Shown: one piece after another, positions 35,653 through 46,922 of the stretch
Layout of the letters: each line of letters starts with the position of its first letter
Numbering within the stretch: position 1 is the first letter of the stretch
Translations under genes and position numbers: made by a program
Source of the DNA: Alphaproteobacteria bacterium HGW-Alphaproteobacteria-14
Lineage (GTDB): Bacteria > Pseudomonadota > Alphaproteobacteria > Sphingomonadales > Sphingomonadaceae
DNA length: 64,000 bases
Direction of reading: 5' to 3'
NCBI GenBank assembly: GCA_002842925.1
Contig: PHEL01000004.1
Coordinates: forward strand, 1-64,000
The notes under the pieces: generated by a model
Databases searched by the model: none
Told to the model about the DNA's origin: nothing
What the model saw: the letters and a program-made list of their open reading frames with translations, nothing else

Positions 35653-37660
35653 GGTCACCGTAGACGGTCAGGAAATCGAAGTCCCGGCGGGCGCGACTGT
35701 GTTGCAGGCGTGCGAGCTGGCGGGCAAGGAAATCCCGCGCTTCTGCTATCACGAGCGCCTGAGTATTGCGGGCAATTGCCGCATGTGTCTGGTCGAAGTG
35801 AAGCCCGGGCCGCCCAAGCCGCAGGCAAGCTGCGCGCTGCCCGCTGCCGAGGGTCAGGAAATCCGCACCGACAGCCCGATGGTCAAGAAGGCCCGCGAGG
35901 GGGTGATGGAGTTTCTGCTCATCAATCACCCGCTCGATTGCCCGATCTGCGATCAGGGCGGCGAGTGCGATTTGCAGGATCAGGCGGTCGCCTATGGGCG
36001 CGGCGGCTCGCGCACGCGCGAAAACAAGCGTGCCGTGACCGAGAAATACATGGGCCCGCTGATCAAGACGATCATGACCCGCTGCATCCACTGCACCCGC
36101 TGCGTGCGGTTCTCGGAAGAGATCGCGGGCGTGGACGAGATCGGCGCGATCGGTCGCGGCGAGGACATGCAGATCACCACCTATCTCGAACAGGCGGCGG
36201 CGCACGAGCTTTCGGCCAATGTGATCGACCTGTGCCCGGTCGGCGCGCTGACGAGCCGACCCTATGCTTTCGAAGCGCGGCCGTGGGAGCTGAAAAAGAC
36301 GCTCAGCATCGACGTGTCGGACGCGGTGGGCGCCAACATCACGCTCCATTCAAAGGGCCGCGAGGTCATGCGCGCGCTGCCGCGCATCAATGACGACGTC
36401 AACGAGGAGTGGCTGTCGGACAAGGGCCGCTATCAGGTTGATGGGTTGACCAGGCGGCGGCTTGACCGCGTGTGGGTGCGCCGTGACGGCAAGCTGCAAC
36501 CGGCGGACTGGAACGAAGCTTTTGGCATGATCGCGGGCGCATTGCAGGATGACAAGTCCAGCATCGCGGCAGTCGCGGGCGATCTGCTCGATGCCGAGAC
36601 GATGTTTGCGGCCAAGTCATTGGTCAACGCTTGCGGTTCGCACCTGACCGAAGCGCGGCAGACCGGGATGACCTATGATGTGTCGAACCTTGCGGCGGTG
36701 AACTTCAATTCGACATTTGCAGGGATTGAAACCGCGGACGCGATCCTGATCGTGGGCAGCCATGTGCGCTGGGAAGCCGCGCTGCTCAATGTCCGGCTGC
36801 GCAAGGCGGTGAAGGCGGGGGCGAAGGTCTATATCGTTGGCCCTGAATGGGAAACGACCTTCCCGGCAACCTTCCTCGGCAGCGATCTGAAACTGCTTAA
36901 CCGCGTGCCCAAGGAACTGGGTGACGTCATGAAGTCGGCCAAGCGCCCGGCGGTCATCCTTGGTGCGGCGGCGCTCGCCAAGGGAGCGCTTGGCGCAGCT
37001 CTCAAGCTTGTCGACAAGTTCGGTTTGGTGCGCGACGATTGGAACGGCTTCAACGTGCTGCACATTTCGGCGGCGCGGATGGCTTCGCTGATGCTTGATT
37101 TCACTGTACCGGGCGGCATGGGCGATATCGTAAAGGCCGCGCCCAAGGTGCTGCTCAGCCTCGGCGCGGACGAGATGGATTACGGAGCGTTCGCCAGCAG
37201 CCTCAAGGTCTACATCGGCCACCACGGCGACAAGGGCGCGCATCACGCCGACATCATCCTTCCGGGCGCATCTTATGCAGAGAAGGACGGGACTTACGTC
37301 AACACGGAAGGCCGGGTGCAGTTTGCCGAAAAGGCTGTGTTCGCCCCCGATGATGCGCGTGAGGATTGGACGATTTTGCGGGCGCTTGCCGATGCGCTGG
37401 GCGTCACAGTCGGCTACGACAGCTTTGCCGAGCTTCAGGCGAAGATGATTGCCGCCGTGCCTGCTCTTGGCGAAGAAGGCCTCGCTGATTACGGCACGCT
37501 TCCGAAGGCCGATGCGAGCGCCAAGGCGGACGGCGAAATCACCGGCTACCCGATCAAGGACTTCTACCTCACCAACTCCATCGCCCGCGCCAGTGGGGTG
37601 ATGCAGCGCTGTTCGGATGAATTGCTCCACGGATCTGTCGTCAAGGAGGCTGCGGAGTGA
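35645..37660 (+). CDS. nuoG: NADH-quinone oxidoreductase subunit G
   Basis: A 671-residue subunit. The N-terminal [2Fe-2S] domain ([20 protein letters not shown], then CRMCLVEV) is followed by the His-Cys region ([20 protein letters not shown]), the [4Fe-4S] motif [16 protein letters not shown] and a vestigial molybdopterin-oxidoreductase domain. It carries electrons from NuoE/F to NuoI. It is shorter than E. coli NuoG, as is typical for alphaproteobacteria and mitochondria. It overlaps nuoH by four bases. Confidence 0.95.
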   Translation: MPKVTVDGQEIEVPAGATVLQACELAGKEIPRFCYHERLSIAGNCRMCLVEVKPGPPKPQASCALPAAEGQEIRTDSPMVKKAREGVMEFLLINHPLDCPICDQGGECDLQDQAVAYGRGGSRTRENKRAVTEKYMGPLIKTIMTRCIHCTRCVRFSEEIAGVDEIGAIGRGEDMQITTYLEQAAAHELSANVIDLCPVGALTSRPYAFEARPWELKKTLSIDVSDAVGANITLHSKGREVMRALPRINDDVNEEWLSDKGRYQVDGLTRRRLDRVWVRRDGKLQPADWNEAFGMIAGALQDDKSSIAAVAGDLLDAETMFAAKSLVNACGSHLTEARQTGMTYDVSNLAAVNFNSTFAGIETADAILIVGSHVRWEAALLNVRLRKAVKAGAKVYIVGPEWETTFPATFLGSDLKLLNRVPKELGDVMKSAKRPAVILGAAALAKGALGAALKLVDKFGLVRDDWNGFNVLHISAARMASLMLDFTVPGGMGDIVKAAPKVLLSLGADEMDYGAFASSLKVYIGHHGDKGAHHADIILPGASYAEKDGTYVNTEGRVQFAEKAVFAPDDAREDWTILRALADALGVTVGYDSFAELQAKMIAAVPALGEEGLADYGTLPKADASAKADGEITGYPIKDFYLTNSIARASGVMQRCSDELLHGSVVKEAAE

Positions 37661-38703
37661 CCGCTTTTTTCCAATCCCTCGGCCTTAGCTACGAATGGGC
37701 CTGGACCGCCGCGACGTTCGCCGGGATCATCGTGATTTCGCTGCTGGTGATGTTCGCGGTCGCGATGGTGATCTATGTTGATCGCAAGGTGCTGGGCGCG
37801 ATCATGATGCGGCGTGGGCCGAATGTGGTCGGGCCGTTCGGCTTGCTGCAGAGCTTCGCGGATGGTCTGAAAGTCTTCCTTCAGGAAACCATCATCCCGT
37901 CGGCCGCGAACAAGGGCATCTTCCTGCTTGCGCCGATTATCACCTTTACCGTCGCGCTGGCAGCGTGGGCGGTGATCCCGTTCGATGCGGGCGTGGTGCT
38001 GGCGGATATCAATGTCGGCCTGCTGTATATCCTCGCGATCTCCTCAATGGGGGTTTACGGCGTGGTGATGGCGGGGTGGGCGTCGAACTCCAAATACCCG
38101 TTCTTCTCGGCAATGCGCGCATCGGCGCAGATGATCTCCTATGAAGTCTCGATCGGCTTCGTGCTGGTCTGCGTGGTGCTGTTTGCGGGCACCTTCAACC
38201 TCTCCGGCATCGTCAATGAACAGCGCGGCTTCGGCCTCGGCTTCATCAACGCCTACGTCGTGCACCCGCTGCTCTTCCCGATGTGGGTGGTGTTCTTCAT
38301 CTCCTCGCTCGCAGAAACCGCGCGCGCGCCATTCGACCTGACCGAGGCCGAGAGCGAGCTCGTCGCGGGCTACCAGACCGAATATTCCTCGATGAGCTTC
38401 GCGCTGTTCTGGCTCGGCGAGTATGCGAACATCCTGTTGATGTGCTCGCTCAACACGCTGCTGTTCTGGGGCGGATGGCTGCCGCCGCTTGACTGGGCGC
38501 CGCTGTATTATGTGCCGGGGATCATCTGGTTCCTGCTGAAGACCTTCGTGTTCTTCTTCATGTTCAGCTGGATCTGGGCGACCGTGCCGCGTTACCGCTA
38601 CGATCAACTGATGCGGCTGGGCTGGAAGGTGTTTCTGCCGATGAGCCTGCTGTTTGTCGCCGCCACTTCCGGTTACCTCATGGCCATTGGGCATTTTGCA
38701 TGA
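37657..38703 (+). CDS. nuoH: NADH-quinone oxidoreductase subunit H
   Basis: A 348-residue membrane subunit with eight or nine helices that forms part of the quinone tunnel and proton route. Conserved loops include [21 protein letters not shown] and [20 protein letters not shown] with the acidic loop. It overlaps nuoI by four bases. Confidence 0.96.
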   Translation: MTAFFQSLGLSYEWAWTAATFAGIIVISLLVMFAVAMVIYVDRKVLGAIMMRRGPNVVGPFGLLQSFADGLKVFLQETIIPSAANKGIFLLAPIITFTVALAAWAVIPFDAGVVLADINVGLLYILAISSMGVYGVVMAGWASNSKYPFFSAMRASAQMISYEVSIGFVLVCVVLFAGTFNLSGIVNEQRGFGLGFINAYVVHPLLFPMWVVFFISSLAETARAPFDLTEAESELVAGYQTEYSSMSFALFWLGEYANILLMCSLNTLLFWGGWLPPLDWAPLYYVPGIIWFLLKTFVFFFMFSWIWATVPRYRYDQLMRLGWKVFLPMSLLFVAATSGYLMAIGHFA

Positions 38704-39188
38704 CCACCGTCTCCCACCTCATCAAGAGCTTCACCCTCTGGGAGTTCCTCAAGGCGCACGCCTTGACGCTGAAGTATTTCTTCAAGCCCAAGGTGACGAT
38801 CAATTACCCCTTCGAGAAGGCTCCGCTTTCGCCCCGTTTCCGGGGTGAACATGCGCTGCGGCGCTATCCGAACGGCGAGGAACGCTGCATCGCGTGCAAG
38901 TTGTGCGAGGCCGTGTGCCCTGCGCAGGCTATCACCATCGACAGCGAACCGCGCGAGGACGGCAGCCGCCGCACTACCCGCTATGACATCGACATGACGA
39001 AATGCATCTATTGCGGCTTCTGTCAGGAAGCCTGCCCGGTTGATGCTATCGTTGAAGGGCCGAACTTCGAATACGCCACCGAAACCCGCGAGGAGTTGTT
39101 GTATGACAAGGCCAAACTGCTCGCAAATGGTGACAAGTGGGAACGGGCCATCGCGGCCAACCTTGAAGCCGACGCACCCTACCGCTAG
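38700..39188 (+). CDS. nuoI: NADH-quinone oxidoreductase subunit I
   Basis: A 162-residue 8Fe-ferredoxin-type subunit with two [4Fe-4S] motifs, [16 protein letters not shown] and [16 protein letters not shown] (clusters N6a and N6b). Its length is standard. A palindromic repeat separates it from nuoJ. Confidence 0.96.
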   Translation: MTTVSHLIKSFTLWEFLKAHALTLKYFFKPKVTINYPFEKAPLSPRFRGEHALRRYPNGEERCIACKLCEAVCPAQAITIDSEPREDGSRRTTRYDIDMTKCIYCGFCQEACPVDAIVEGPNFEYATETREELLYDKAKLLANGDKWERAIAANLEADAPYR

Positions 39189-39222
39189 GGCGCGCCGCAG
39201 AGGAAATGGGGTCTATCAATTT

Positions 39223-39319
39223 CGTCATCCCGGCACCAATGAATTCGGGGCCGGGATCTAGCTTGGACTAAGGGATCACATTGCCGCTTTCTGGACCCTG
39301 GCCTTTGCCCAGGGTGACG
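39223..39319. repeat. Palindromic repeat element between nuoI and nuoJ
   Basis: Two inner hairpins are bounded by an outer inverted repeat. The hairpins are ATCCCGGC (39227-39234) with GCCGGGAT (39250-39257), and ACCCTGG (39295-39301) with CCAGGGT (39309-39315). The outer arms are CGTCATCCC (39223-39231) and GGGTGACG (39312-39319). This arrangement matches interspersed REP-like elements of sphingomonads. It interrupts an otherwise overlapping operon, leaving 149 bases between stop and start. Confidence 0.85.
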
Positions 39320-39337
39320 GACCGGCGGAGACACGAC

Positions 39338-39961
39338 ATGATACAGACCATCGCCTTCTATTTCTTCGCGACCATCGTGGTTGGCGCCGCTGTGATGACG
39401 ATCATGGCGAAGAACCCCGTGCATTCGGTGCTGTGGCTGATCCTGACCTTCTTCAATGCCGCCGGGTTGATGGTGATGGTGGGGGCAGAGTTTATCGCGA
39501 TGCTGCTGGTGATCGTTTACGTTGGTGCGGTCGCGGTTTTGTTCCTGTTTGTTGTGATGATGCTCGACATTGATTTTGCCGCGATGCGCGCAGGCTTTAT
39601 CCGCAATGTTCCGTTGGGGCTGGCGATTGCAGCGGTGCTGCTGGCTGAATTGCTGCTGGCGGTGGGCGCATATAATGCGGGCGGAATAGTGCTCGGTGCG
39701 CCTGATGGCAGCGCGATGCAGGCGGCTGATGTCAGCAACATCGAGGCGCTCGGCGCGCTGCTTTACGGTCGATATATCCTGTTGTTCGAAATCGCCGGGA
39801 TCATTCTGCTGGTGGCGATGATCGGTGCGATTGTGCTGACCCTCCAGCCGTCGAAGCCCGGAGCGCGCGCGCGGCAGGACGTGGGCAAGCAAATCCGCCG
39901 CCGCCCCGAAGATGCAACCGTCATGAAGAACCCGGAGATCGGGCAAGGGGTTGAACTATGA
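39338..39961 (+). CDS. nuoJ: NADH-quinone oxidoreductase subunit J
   Basis: A 207-residue five-helix membrane subunit with the conserved [20 protein letters not shown] and [19 protein letters not shown] stretches. The ATG at 39338 is preferred to the longer reading because CGGAG precedes it and it matches the family N-terminus [10 protein letters not shown]. It overlaps nuoK by four bases. Confidence 0.94.
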   Translation: MIQTIAFYFFATIVVGAAVMTIMAKNPVHSVLWLILTFFNAAGLMVMVGAEFIAMLLVIVYVGAVAVLFLFVVMMLDIDFAAMRAGFIRNVPLGLAIAAVLLAELLLAVGAYNAGGIVLGAPDGSAMQAADVSNIEALGALLYGRYILLFEIAGIILLVAMIGAIVLTLQPSKPGARARQDVGKQIRRRPEDATVMKNPEIGQGVEL

Positions 39962-40278
39962 TTAGTGCAGGTGGGATTGGTATCGAACATTATCTTACCG
40001 TGGGCGCGATTTTGTTCGTGCTTGGGGTGTTGGGGATTTTTCTCAACCGCAAGAATGTGATCGTGATCCTGATGGCGATCGAGCTGATCCTGCTCGCCGT
40101 CAACATCAACCTGGTCGCCTTCAGCGCTTTCATGAATGATCTGGTGGGGCAGGTTTTCGCGATGCTGGTGCTGACCGTCGCAGCGGCCGAAGCCGCGATT
40201 GGCCTTGCGATCCTGGTGATCTATTTCCGTGGACGCGGTTCAATTGCGGTTGATGATATCAACCGGATGAAGGGGTAA
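39958..40278 (+). CDS. nuoK: NADH-quinone oxidoreductase subunit K
   Basis: A 106-residue three-helix membrane subunit. The conserved glutamates in [11 protein letters not shown] and [11 protein letters not shown] take part in proton transfer. The start overlaps the nuoJ stop. Confidence 0.95.
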   Translation: MISAGGIGIEHYLTVGAILFVLGVLGIFLNRKNVIVILMAIELILLAVNINLVAFSAFMNDLVGQVFAMLVLTVAAAEAAIGLAILVIYFRGRGSIAVDDINRMKG

Positions 40279-40285
40279 GCGACCA

Positions 40286-42280
40286 GTGCAGACCCAGATT
40301 CTCCTCATCGTGTTTGCGCCCTTGCTCGCGGCCGTGGTTGCCGGGCTGGGCAACCGCATGATCGGCAATGTCGCGGCCAAGTCGATCACCACCGGCGCGC
40401 TGATCCTGTCGGCGGTCTTGAGCTGGCCGATCTTCCTTGGCTTTATTGCCGGGACTGAAACCGCCGAAGTGGTGCAGGTTTTGAAGTGGGTCGAAAGCGG
40501 CTCGCTCTCCTTCGACTGGGCATTGCGGGTCGATGCGCTGACTGCGGTCATGCTGGTCGTGATCAATACGGTTTCGGCGATCGTGCATATCTATTCGTGG
40601 GGGTATATGGAGGAAGACCCGGATCAGCCGCGGTTCTTCGCCTATCTTTCGCTGTTCACCTTTGCGATGCTGATGCTGGTGACTGCCGATAATCTTGTCC
40701 AGATGTTCTTTGGCTGGGAAGGGGTGGGACTGGCGTCCTACCTTCTGATCGGGTTCTGGTTCAAAAAGCCGAGCGCCGGTGCTGCCGCGATCAAGGCGTT
40801 TGTAGTCAACCGGGTGGGCGATCTGGGATTCATGCTCGGCATCTTCGGCACCTATCTGGTGTTCCAGACCACTTCGATCCCCGACATTCTGGCTGAGGCG
40901 CCCGCGATGAGCGGGTCGACCATCACCTTTGTCGGGATGCGCCTCTATACGATGGACATCCTGTGCATCCTCCTGTTCATCGGCGCGATGGGTAAGTCCG
41001 CGCAGTTGGGCCTGCACACCTGGCTGCCCGATGCGATGGAGGGGCCGACGCCGGTCTCCGCACTGATCCACGCAGCGACAATGGTGACGGCGGGTGTGTT
41101 CATGGTCTGCCGCCTGTCACCAATGTTCGAAACCGCGCCGACCGCGCTGATGGTCGTCACGGTGATCGGCGCTGCCACCTGCTTCTTTGCGGCAACCATC
41201 GGCACGACGCAGTGGGATATCAAGCGGGTTATCGCCTATTCGACCTGTTCGCAGCTGGGTTATATGTTCTTTGCTGCGGGCGTGGGCGCTTACGGGGTGG
41301 CGATGCTCCACCTGTTCACCCACGCGTTCTTCAAGGCGCTGCTGTTCCTTGGCGCGGGTAGTGTGATCCACGCGATGCATCACGAACAGGACATGCGCTA
41401 TTACGGCGGGCTAAGGAAACGCATTCCATTCACCTTCTACGCGATGCTGGCGGGCACCTTGGCGATCACCGGGCTGGGGGTTTATCACCTTGGCGTCGGC
41501 TTTGCCGGGTTCTGGTCAAAAGACGCTGTGCTTGAAGTCGCCTTTGCGCGCGGCACGCAGATTTCGGTGATGTCGTTCTGGCTGGGTGTTGGCGCTGCGT
41601 TGCTGACCAGCTTTTACAGTTGGCGGCTGATGTTCCTGACCTTCTGGGGCAAACCGCGCTGGATCGAGAGTGAGCATATCCAGCATTCTGTCCACAAGAC
41701 GCCGGAACAGGCGGGTGAGGATACCACCGGGGGTTATCACCCGCATGAAAGCCCGGTGTCGATGCTGTTCCCGCTGGGCGTGCTGACATTGGGCGCGGTT
41801 GCGGCGGGACAGGTTTTCGCACCCAGCTTCCTTGATAACGCGGCGTTCTGGGCTGGGTCGATCTTCTACAACGAGCCCTTGATACACGCCATGCACGCGG
41901 TGCCATACTGGGTGAAATATTCGGCTCTGGTCGTGATGCTGCTCGGCTTTGCGGGCGCGTATCTCGCCTATATTGCCAAGCCTGATATCCCGGCCAAGTT
42001 CGTCGCGACTTTCGGCGGCTTGCACAACTTCGTCTACCGCAAGTGGTATTTTGACGAGTTGTATGATCGGATTTTTGTGAAACCCGCTTTCTGGCTTGGT
42101 CGCCAGTTCTGGAAATTGGGCGACATCGGCACCATCGACCGCTTTGGCCCCAACGGCATCGCCTGGGTGGTTGATCGCAGCGCGGTTGCCGCCAGGTCGA
42201 TCCAGACGGGCTACCTCTACACCTATGCGTTGATCATGCTGCTCGGGCTGGTCGCCGCTATCACTTACGTTCTGCTTTAG
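40286..42280 (+). CDS. nuoL: NADH-quinone oxidoreductase subunit L
   Basis: A 664-residue antiporter-like subunit at the distal end of the membrane arm. It has 14 or more helices, [20 protein letters not shown] in the discontinuous helix and the C-terminal lateral helix. It begins with GTG at 40286 after a seven-base gap, with weak AAGGGG upstream. Length and motifs are normal. Confidence 0.95.
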   Translation: MQTQILLIVFAPLLAAVVAGLGNRMIGNVAAKSITTGALILSAVLSWPIFLGFIAGTETAEVVQVLKWVESGSLSFDWALRVDALTAVMLVVINTVSAIVHIYSWGYMEEDPDQPRFFAYLSLFTFAMLMLVTADNLVQMFFGWEGVGLASYLLIGFWFKKPSAGAAAIKAFVVNRVGDLGFMLGIFGTYLVFQTTSIPDILAEAPAMSGSTITFVGMRLYTMDILCILLFIGAMGKSAQLGLHTWLPDAMEGPTPVSALIHAATMVTAGVFMVCRLSPMFETAPTALMVVTVIGAATCFFAATIGTTQWDIKRVIAYSTCSQLGYMFFAAGVGAYGVAMLHLFTHAFFKALLFLGAGSVIHAMHHEQDMRYYGGLRKRIPFTFYAMLAGTLAITGLGVYHLGVGFAGFWSKDAVLEVAFARGTQISVMSFWLGVGAALLTSFYSWRLMFLTFWGKPRWIESEHIQHSVHKTPEQAGEDTTGGYHPHESPVSMLFPLGVLTLGAVAAGQVFAPSFLDNAAFWAGSIFYNEPLIHAMHAVPYWVKYSALVVMLLGFAGAYLAYIAKPDIPAKFVATFGGLHNFVYRKWYFDELYDRIFVKPAFWLGRQFWKLGDIGTIDRFGPNGIAWVVDRSAVAARSIQTGYLYTYALIMLLGLVAAITYVLL

Positions 42281-42294
42281 GAGCTCGCTTCGTC

Positions 42295-43860
42295 ATGGAA
42301 GGCTTTCCCATCCTGTCGTTGATGATGCTCGTGCCGCTGGCGGGAGCACTGGTGTGTCTGGTTGCGGGCGCTGCGACCGCGCGGTGGATTGCACTGGGGA
42401 CGACGCTCGTCACCTTTGTTCTCGGCGTGTTGCTGTGGTCGAATTTCCAGACCGGGGGTGCGCAATGGCAGTTCACCGAGCGGGCTGAGCTGTTTGCGGG
42501 CTTTTCATGGGCTTTGGGGATCGACGGCATTGCCCTGATGCTGATCATGCTCAGCGTGTTCCTGATGCCGATCTGCATTCTGGCGAGCTGGGATGCGATC
42601 CAAAAACGCGTCGGTGAATACATGGCGGCCTTCCTGTTGATGGAAGTGCTGATGATCGGCACCTTCTCGGCGCAGGATCTGTTCCTGTTCTACATCTTCT
42701 TCGAGGCAGGCCTGATCCCGATGTATCTGATCATCGGGGTTTGGGGCGGGGACAACCGCATTTACGCCAGTTACAAGTTCTTCCTCTACACCCTGCTCGG
42801 ATCGGTGTTGATGCTGATCGCGATGTTCTGGATGGTAGCCGAGGCGGGCACCTCCGACATCCCGACCCTGATGCAATATGATTTCCCGCCGGGCGCGCAG
42901 ACGTGGCTGTGGCTGGCGTTTTTTGCCAGCTTTGCGGTCAAGGTGCCGATGTGGCCTTTCCATACATGGCTGCCCGACGCGCACGTGCAGGCCCCCACCG
43001 CAGGTTCGGTGATATTGGCGGGCGTGCTGCTGAAGCTTGGCACCTATGGCTTTGTCCGGTTCAGCCTGCCGATGTTCCCCGAAGCCTCGGCGCAATTTGC
43101 GTGGTTGGTGTTCGCGCTGTCGATGATTGCGGTGGTCTATACTTCGCTCGTCGCGCTGGTGCAGTCAGACATGAAGAAGCTGATCGCCTATTCCTCGGTC
43201 GCGCACATGGCGATTGTGACCGTGGGCCTGTTCGCGTTCAACGTGCAGGGGCTGGAAGGCGCGATGATCGTGATGCTGTCGCACGGGCTTGTATCGGCTG
43301 CGCTGTTCCTGTGTGTGGGTGTGATCTACGACCGGCTGCACACGCGTGAGATTGCGCGTTACGGCGGGCTGGCGATCAATATGCCTTATTATGCGCTGTT
43401 CTTCCTGCTGTTCACGATGGCGAGCATCGGCCTGCCCGGAACCAGCGGGTTTGTGGGAGAGTTCCTCGCCTTGGCGGGCATTTATCAGGCGTCCAGCCTT
43501 GTGGCGCTGGTGGCGACCACCGGGATCATTCTGGGCGCGGCCTATATGCTTTATCTCTATCGCCGGGTCGCGTTTGGCGGGCAGGTGAACGAAGACGCTG
43601 CGGCGATGCGTGACATCTCGGTGCGCGAATGGGCGTTTTTGGCCCCGATTGCCGCTTCTGTGCTGTGGATGGGGGTTTACCCTGAAAGTTTCCTTGCGCC
43701 GATGCGCGCTGACATTGCCGTGCTCGATGCGCGGCTTGCGGCAGCGGCTCCGGCCAGCGATTCCGCTTTGACCGCCGGTGCTCCCCGCGCCGAGGCCGCC
43801 AATGCGCTTTCGCATGAAAACGGCGCCAATCATTCGAGCGCCGAGGAGGGCGCGCACTGA
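42295..43860 (+). CDS. nuoM: NADH-quinone oxidoreductase subunit M
   Basis: A 521-residue antiporter-like proton-pumping subunit with the usual [21 protein letters not shown] motif and about 14 helices. The last 40 residues form a hydrophilic Ala/Glu/His-rich tail beyond the family core. It overlaps nuoN by one base. Confidence 0.95.
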   Translation: MEGFPILSLMMLVPLAGALVCLVAGAATARWIALGTTLVTFVLGVLLWSNFQTGGAQWQFTERAELFAGFSWALGIDGIALMLIMLSVFLMPICILASWDAIQKRVGEYMAAFLLMEVLMIGTFSAQDLFLFYIFFEAGLIPMYLIIGVWGGDNRIYASYKFFLYTLLGSVLMLIAMFWMVAEAGTSDIPTLMQYDFPPGAQTWLWLAFFASFAVKVPMWPFHTWLPDAHVQAPTAGSVILAGVLLKLGTYGFVRFSLPMFPEASAQFAWLVFALSMIAVVYTSLVALVQSDMKKLIAYSSVAHMAIVTVGLFAFNVQGLEGAMIVMLSHGLVSAALFLCVGVIYDRLHTREIARYGGLAINMPYYALFFLLFTMASIGLPGTSGFVGEFLALAGIYQASSLVALVATTGIILGAAYMLYLYRRVAFGGQVNEDAAAMRDISVREWAFLAPIAASVLWMGVYPESFLAPMRADIAVLDARLAAAAPASDSALTAGAPRAEAANALSHENGANHSSAEEGAH

Positions 43861-45338
43861 TGGATTTCGCTCACTCCTTCGCGCTGATCGCGCCAGAATT
43901 GCTTCTGTCCGTTGCGGGCCTCGCGCTGTTGCTGGTTGGGGCCTGGGGTGGTGACAAGTCCGCAAGGCTTGTCGCCATTGCCGCCGCAGCCGCCTTGTTC
44001 GGTGCGGGTTTCATGCTGGTGCCTGGCCTGCATTTCGGGGTCGACGGACCGGCCACGCTGGCGTTTGGCGGGCTGATCAAGGTTGATAGCTTCGCGCTGT
44101 TTGCCAAGGCGCTGATCTATCTCGCTGCGATTGGCGCGCTGATGGTGGCACCGGCGTTCTTCAACAGTGAGGCAGCAGGCACAGAGCGCGGGATGCGCGC
44201 CGAATATCCGGTGCTGGTGCTGTTCGCCGCCGTCGGCATGGGCATCATGGTTTCGGCCAATGATTTCATGACGCTCTACCTTGGGCTCGAACTTAACAGC
44301 CTGTCGGCCTATGTGCTGGCGGCGATCCTGCGGCGCGATACGCGTTCAGGGGAGGCGGGGCTTAAATACTTCGTGCTCGGCGCGCTGGCATCGGGCATTC
44401 TACTTTATGGCATGAGCCTGCTTTACGGATTCACCGGCGGCACCGCGTTCACTGCCGTGCGCGCTGGATTGACCGGCGAATTGGGCACCGGCGCGCTGTT
44501 CGGGGTGATCTTCGTGCTCTCCGGCCTCGCGTTCAAGATCAGCGCCGTGCCGTTCCACATGTGGACACCCGACGTTTACGAAGGCGCGCCGACCCCCGTT
44601 ACCGCGTTCTTCGCCACCGCGCCCAAGGTTGCTGCCGTGGCGCTCACTGCGCGGGTGGTGTTCGAAGTGTTCGGCGCGCAAGTCGATGCGTGGCAGCAGA
44701 TCGTGATGTTCACCGCGCTCGCCTCGATCATTTTCGGCGCGCTTGGGGCGATCGGGCAGGAGAATTTGAAGCGCCTGTTGGCCTATTCGTCGATCAACAA
44801 TGTCGGGTTCATCCTGCTGGGCCTCGCGGTCGCGAACGAGGCTGGCGTGAGCGCGATGCTGGTCTACCTGTTCATCTATGTCGCGATGAGCCTTGGCAGC
44901 TTTGTCGCGTTGCTGATGCTGCGCGATGAGAACGGCGCATTGTTTGAAACCTTCGCCGATATTCGCGGGCTGTCGGTCACGCGACCGTTGATCGCTTGGG
45001 CGCTGCTGGTGTTCATGTTCAGCCTGGCCGGCATTCCACCGCTGCTCGGTTTCTACAGCAAATTCGTGGTGTTTCAGGCGACGATCGAAGCTGGGCTGGT
45101 CGCGTTCGGCGCCATTGCCATCGCCGCCAGCGTGATCGGCGCGTTTTACTACATCAAGTTCGTCAAGGTGATGTTCTTCGACGAACCGGTAGACGTCGTC
45201 ACCGGCAAAAGCGGCGCGGCGCATTGGGTGCTGCTGGGCCTGACAGCTGCAATCGTTTCGCCGTTGGGTTATCTCCTCACCCCGTCGCTGACCGATCTGG
45301 CTGACAAGGCAGCCGCCTCGCTGTTCCTCGCGGTTTGA
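43860..45338 (+). CDS. nuoN: NADH-quinone oxidoreductase subunit N
   Basis: A 492-residue third antiporter-like subunit that completes the 14-gene complex I. The conserved segments VPFHMWTPDVYEGAPTPVTAF and NLKRLLAYSSINNVGF are present. The stop overlaps the TTG start of birA by 4 bases. Confidence 0.95.
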   Translation: MDFAHSFALIAPELLLSVAGLALLLVGAWGGDKSARLVAIAAAAALFGAGFMLVPGLHFGVDGPATLAFGGLIKVDSFALFAKALIYLAAIGALMVAPAFFNSEAAGTERGMRAEYPVLVLFAAVGMGIMVSANDFMTLYLGLELNSLSAYVLAAILRRDTRSGEAGLKYFVLGALASGILLYGMSLLYGFTGGTAFTAVRAGLTGELGTGALFGVIFVLSGLAFKISAVPFHMWTPDVYEGAPTPVTAFFATAPKVAAVALTARVVFEVFGAQVDAWQQIVMFTALASIIFGALGAIGQENLKRLLAYSSINNVGFILLGLAVANEAGVSAMLVYLFIYVAMSLGSFVALLMLRDENGALFETFADIRGLSVTRPLIAWALLVFMFSLAGIPPLLGFYSKFVVFQATIEAGLVAFGAIAIAASVIGAFYYIKFVKVMFFDEPVDVVTGKSGAAHWVLLGLTAAIVSPLGYLLTPSLTDLADKAAASLFLAV

Positions 45339-46060
45339 CGGTTTCGCCTGACATTCGACTGGTCGAACAAACCGGTTCGACCAACGCTGATTGTGCTGCC
45401 GCGATCTGTGCAGGTGCAGGTTGGAGCGAAGGACAATGGCTGGTTGCACGCCGCCAAACTTCTGGACGCGGGCGTCAGGGGCGCGAGTGGTTCGACGGCG
45501 CGGGCAATTTCATGGGATCATGCGTGGTCAGGGTGGGAGAAAGCGATCCCCCGCCAGCCTCGCTCAGTTTCGTTGCAGCGCTGGCGGTGCGTGATGCTGT
45601 TGTGGAGGCGTTGGGCGATGGCACTGCTCTCGCGCTCAAATGGCCCAATGACGTGCTGCTGCATGGCGGAAAGCTGTCGGGCATCCTGCTGGAAATGGTG
45701 CGCGGGCAGATTGTTGTCGGGATCGGGGTGAACCTTGCGAGCGCGCCGCAATTGCTGGATCGCAAGACAGCAGCCCTTGCAGATGTGATTGCGGTACCGG
45801 TTCTGGAGGATTTCGCCGCCAACCTCGCGCATCACTTTGCGCGCCGCCTTGCCGATTGGCGCGCGCAGGGGCTGGGCAGGACGCTTGAACATTTTCTTGC
45901 AGCCTCGATCCATGCGCAAGGATCGCCGCTGACCGTCCACGATACCGACGGCTCGCAGCTATCCGGCAGCTTCGCCGGACTCGATGAAAGCGACGGTGCG
46001 TTGCGGCTGCGCTTGGCGGATGGCAGCGAACGTGTCATTCGCGCCGGGGATATCGCCTGA
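45335..46060 (+). CDS. birA: Biotin--[acetyl-CoA-carboxylase] ligase, no DNA-binding domain
   Basis: A 241-residue biotin protein ligase that loads biotin onto carboxyl-carrier proteins. Active-site motifs are QTGSTNADC, QTSGRGRQGREW, LKWPNDVLL and GIGVNLASAP. There is no N-terminal helix-turn-helix, so it is not a biotin-responsive repressor like E. coli BirA. It appears to start at TTG 45335, overlapping nuoN; no better start precedes the conserved LVEQTGSTN. Confidence 0.9.
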   Translation: MTVSPDIRLVEQTGSTNADCAAAICAGAGWSEGQWLVARRQTSGRGRQGREWFDGAGNFMGSCVVRVGESDPPPASLSFVAALAVRDAVVEALGDGTALALKWPNDVLLHGGKLSGILLEMVRGQIVVGIGVNLASAPQLLDRKTAALADVIAVPVLEDFAANLAHHFARRLADWRAQGLGRTLEHFLAASIHAQGSPLTVHDTDGSQLSGSFAGLDESDGALRLRLADGSERVIRAGDIA

Positions 46061-46089
46061 AATGAGGGTTGGATTAAGGAGTGCGTCAG

Positions 46090-46884
46090 ATGTTGCTTGC
46101 CGCTGATGTCGGGAACACCAATGTCGTTTTTGCCCTGTTCGCCTCCGATGTGGACGGCGCGCTCACGATCCGCGCGCGCTGGCGGATCGCAACCGATCCG
46201 CGCCGCACAGGCGACGAATACGCGGTCTGGCTCCTGCAACTCCTCGCTATCGAAGGCGTCGAACGCAGTGCCATAACCCAGATTATTGTCGCCTCGGTCG
46301 TGCCGCGCGCAGACCATAACCTCACTGTGCTGTGCCAGAAATATTTCGGCATCACCCCGATGTTTGCGGGGCAAGGAAAGGCTGCGTGGCAGTTCGAGAT
46401 CGATGTTGATCAGCCCTCATCGCTTGGGGCCGACCGCGCGCTCAACATTCTGGCCGCGCATCACAAGTATGGAGGGGATCTGATTGTGGTCGATTTCGGC
46501 ACCGCGACAAAGTTCGAAGCGGTTGATTTCACCGGCGCTTACAAGGGCGGATCGATAGCACCGGGGATCAACCTGTCGCTCGATGCACTGGTCGGAAAAA
46601 CCGCCAAACTGCCGCGCATCGCCATTCGTACGCCTGGCAATCGCAGCGTGATCGGCCGCAACACCGAAGACCAGATGCTGATCGGGGTATTCTGGGGCTA
46701 TGTTGCGATGATGGAAGGCATGGTCGCGCGGATGAAAGCCGAAATTGGCCGCCCCGCAAAGGTTGTAGCCACCGGCGGGCTCGCCATATTGTTCGATGAC
46801 GCCACCGAAATTTTTGACCACGTTGATGCCGATCTGACGCTGGACGGCCTGGCCATCCTTGCACGTCAGGCCGAAACCGCCTGA
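46090..46884 (+). CDS. coaX: Type III pantothenate kinase
   Basis: A 264-residue ASKHA-fold kinase that phosphorylates pantothenate in the first committed step of coenzyme A synthesis. [13 protein letters not shown] is the phosphate loop, LGADRALN is the substrate loop and [13 protein letters not shown] is the adenosine motif. ATG 46090 is selected over GTG 46081 because AAGGAG ends nine bases upstream. It follows birA by 29 bases in the conserved alphaproteobacterial order birA-coaX-RNase J. Confidence 0.93.
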   Translation: MLLAADVGNTNVVFALFASDVDGALTIRARWRIATDPRRTGDEYAVWLLQLLAIEGVERSAITQIIVASVVPRADHNLTVLCQKYFGITPMFAGQGKAAWQFEIDVDQPSSLGADRALNILAAHHKYGGDLIVVDFGTATKFEAVDFTGAYKGGSIAPGINLSLDALVGKTAKLPRIAIRTPGNRSVIGRNTEDQMLIGVFWGYVAMMEGMVARMKAEIGRPAKVVATGGLAILFDDATEIFDHVDADLTLDGLAILARQAETA

Positions 46885-46922
46885 ACCTATCTAATCCCCC
46901 TCCTGACAGAACCGGATACACC

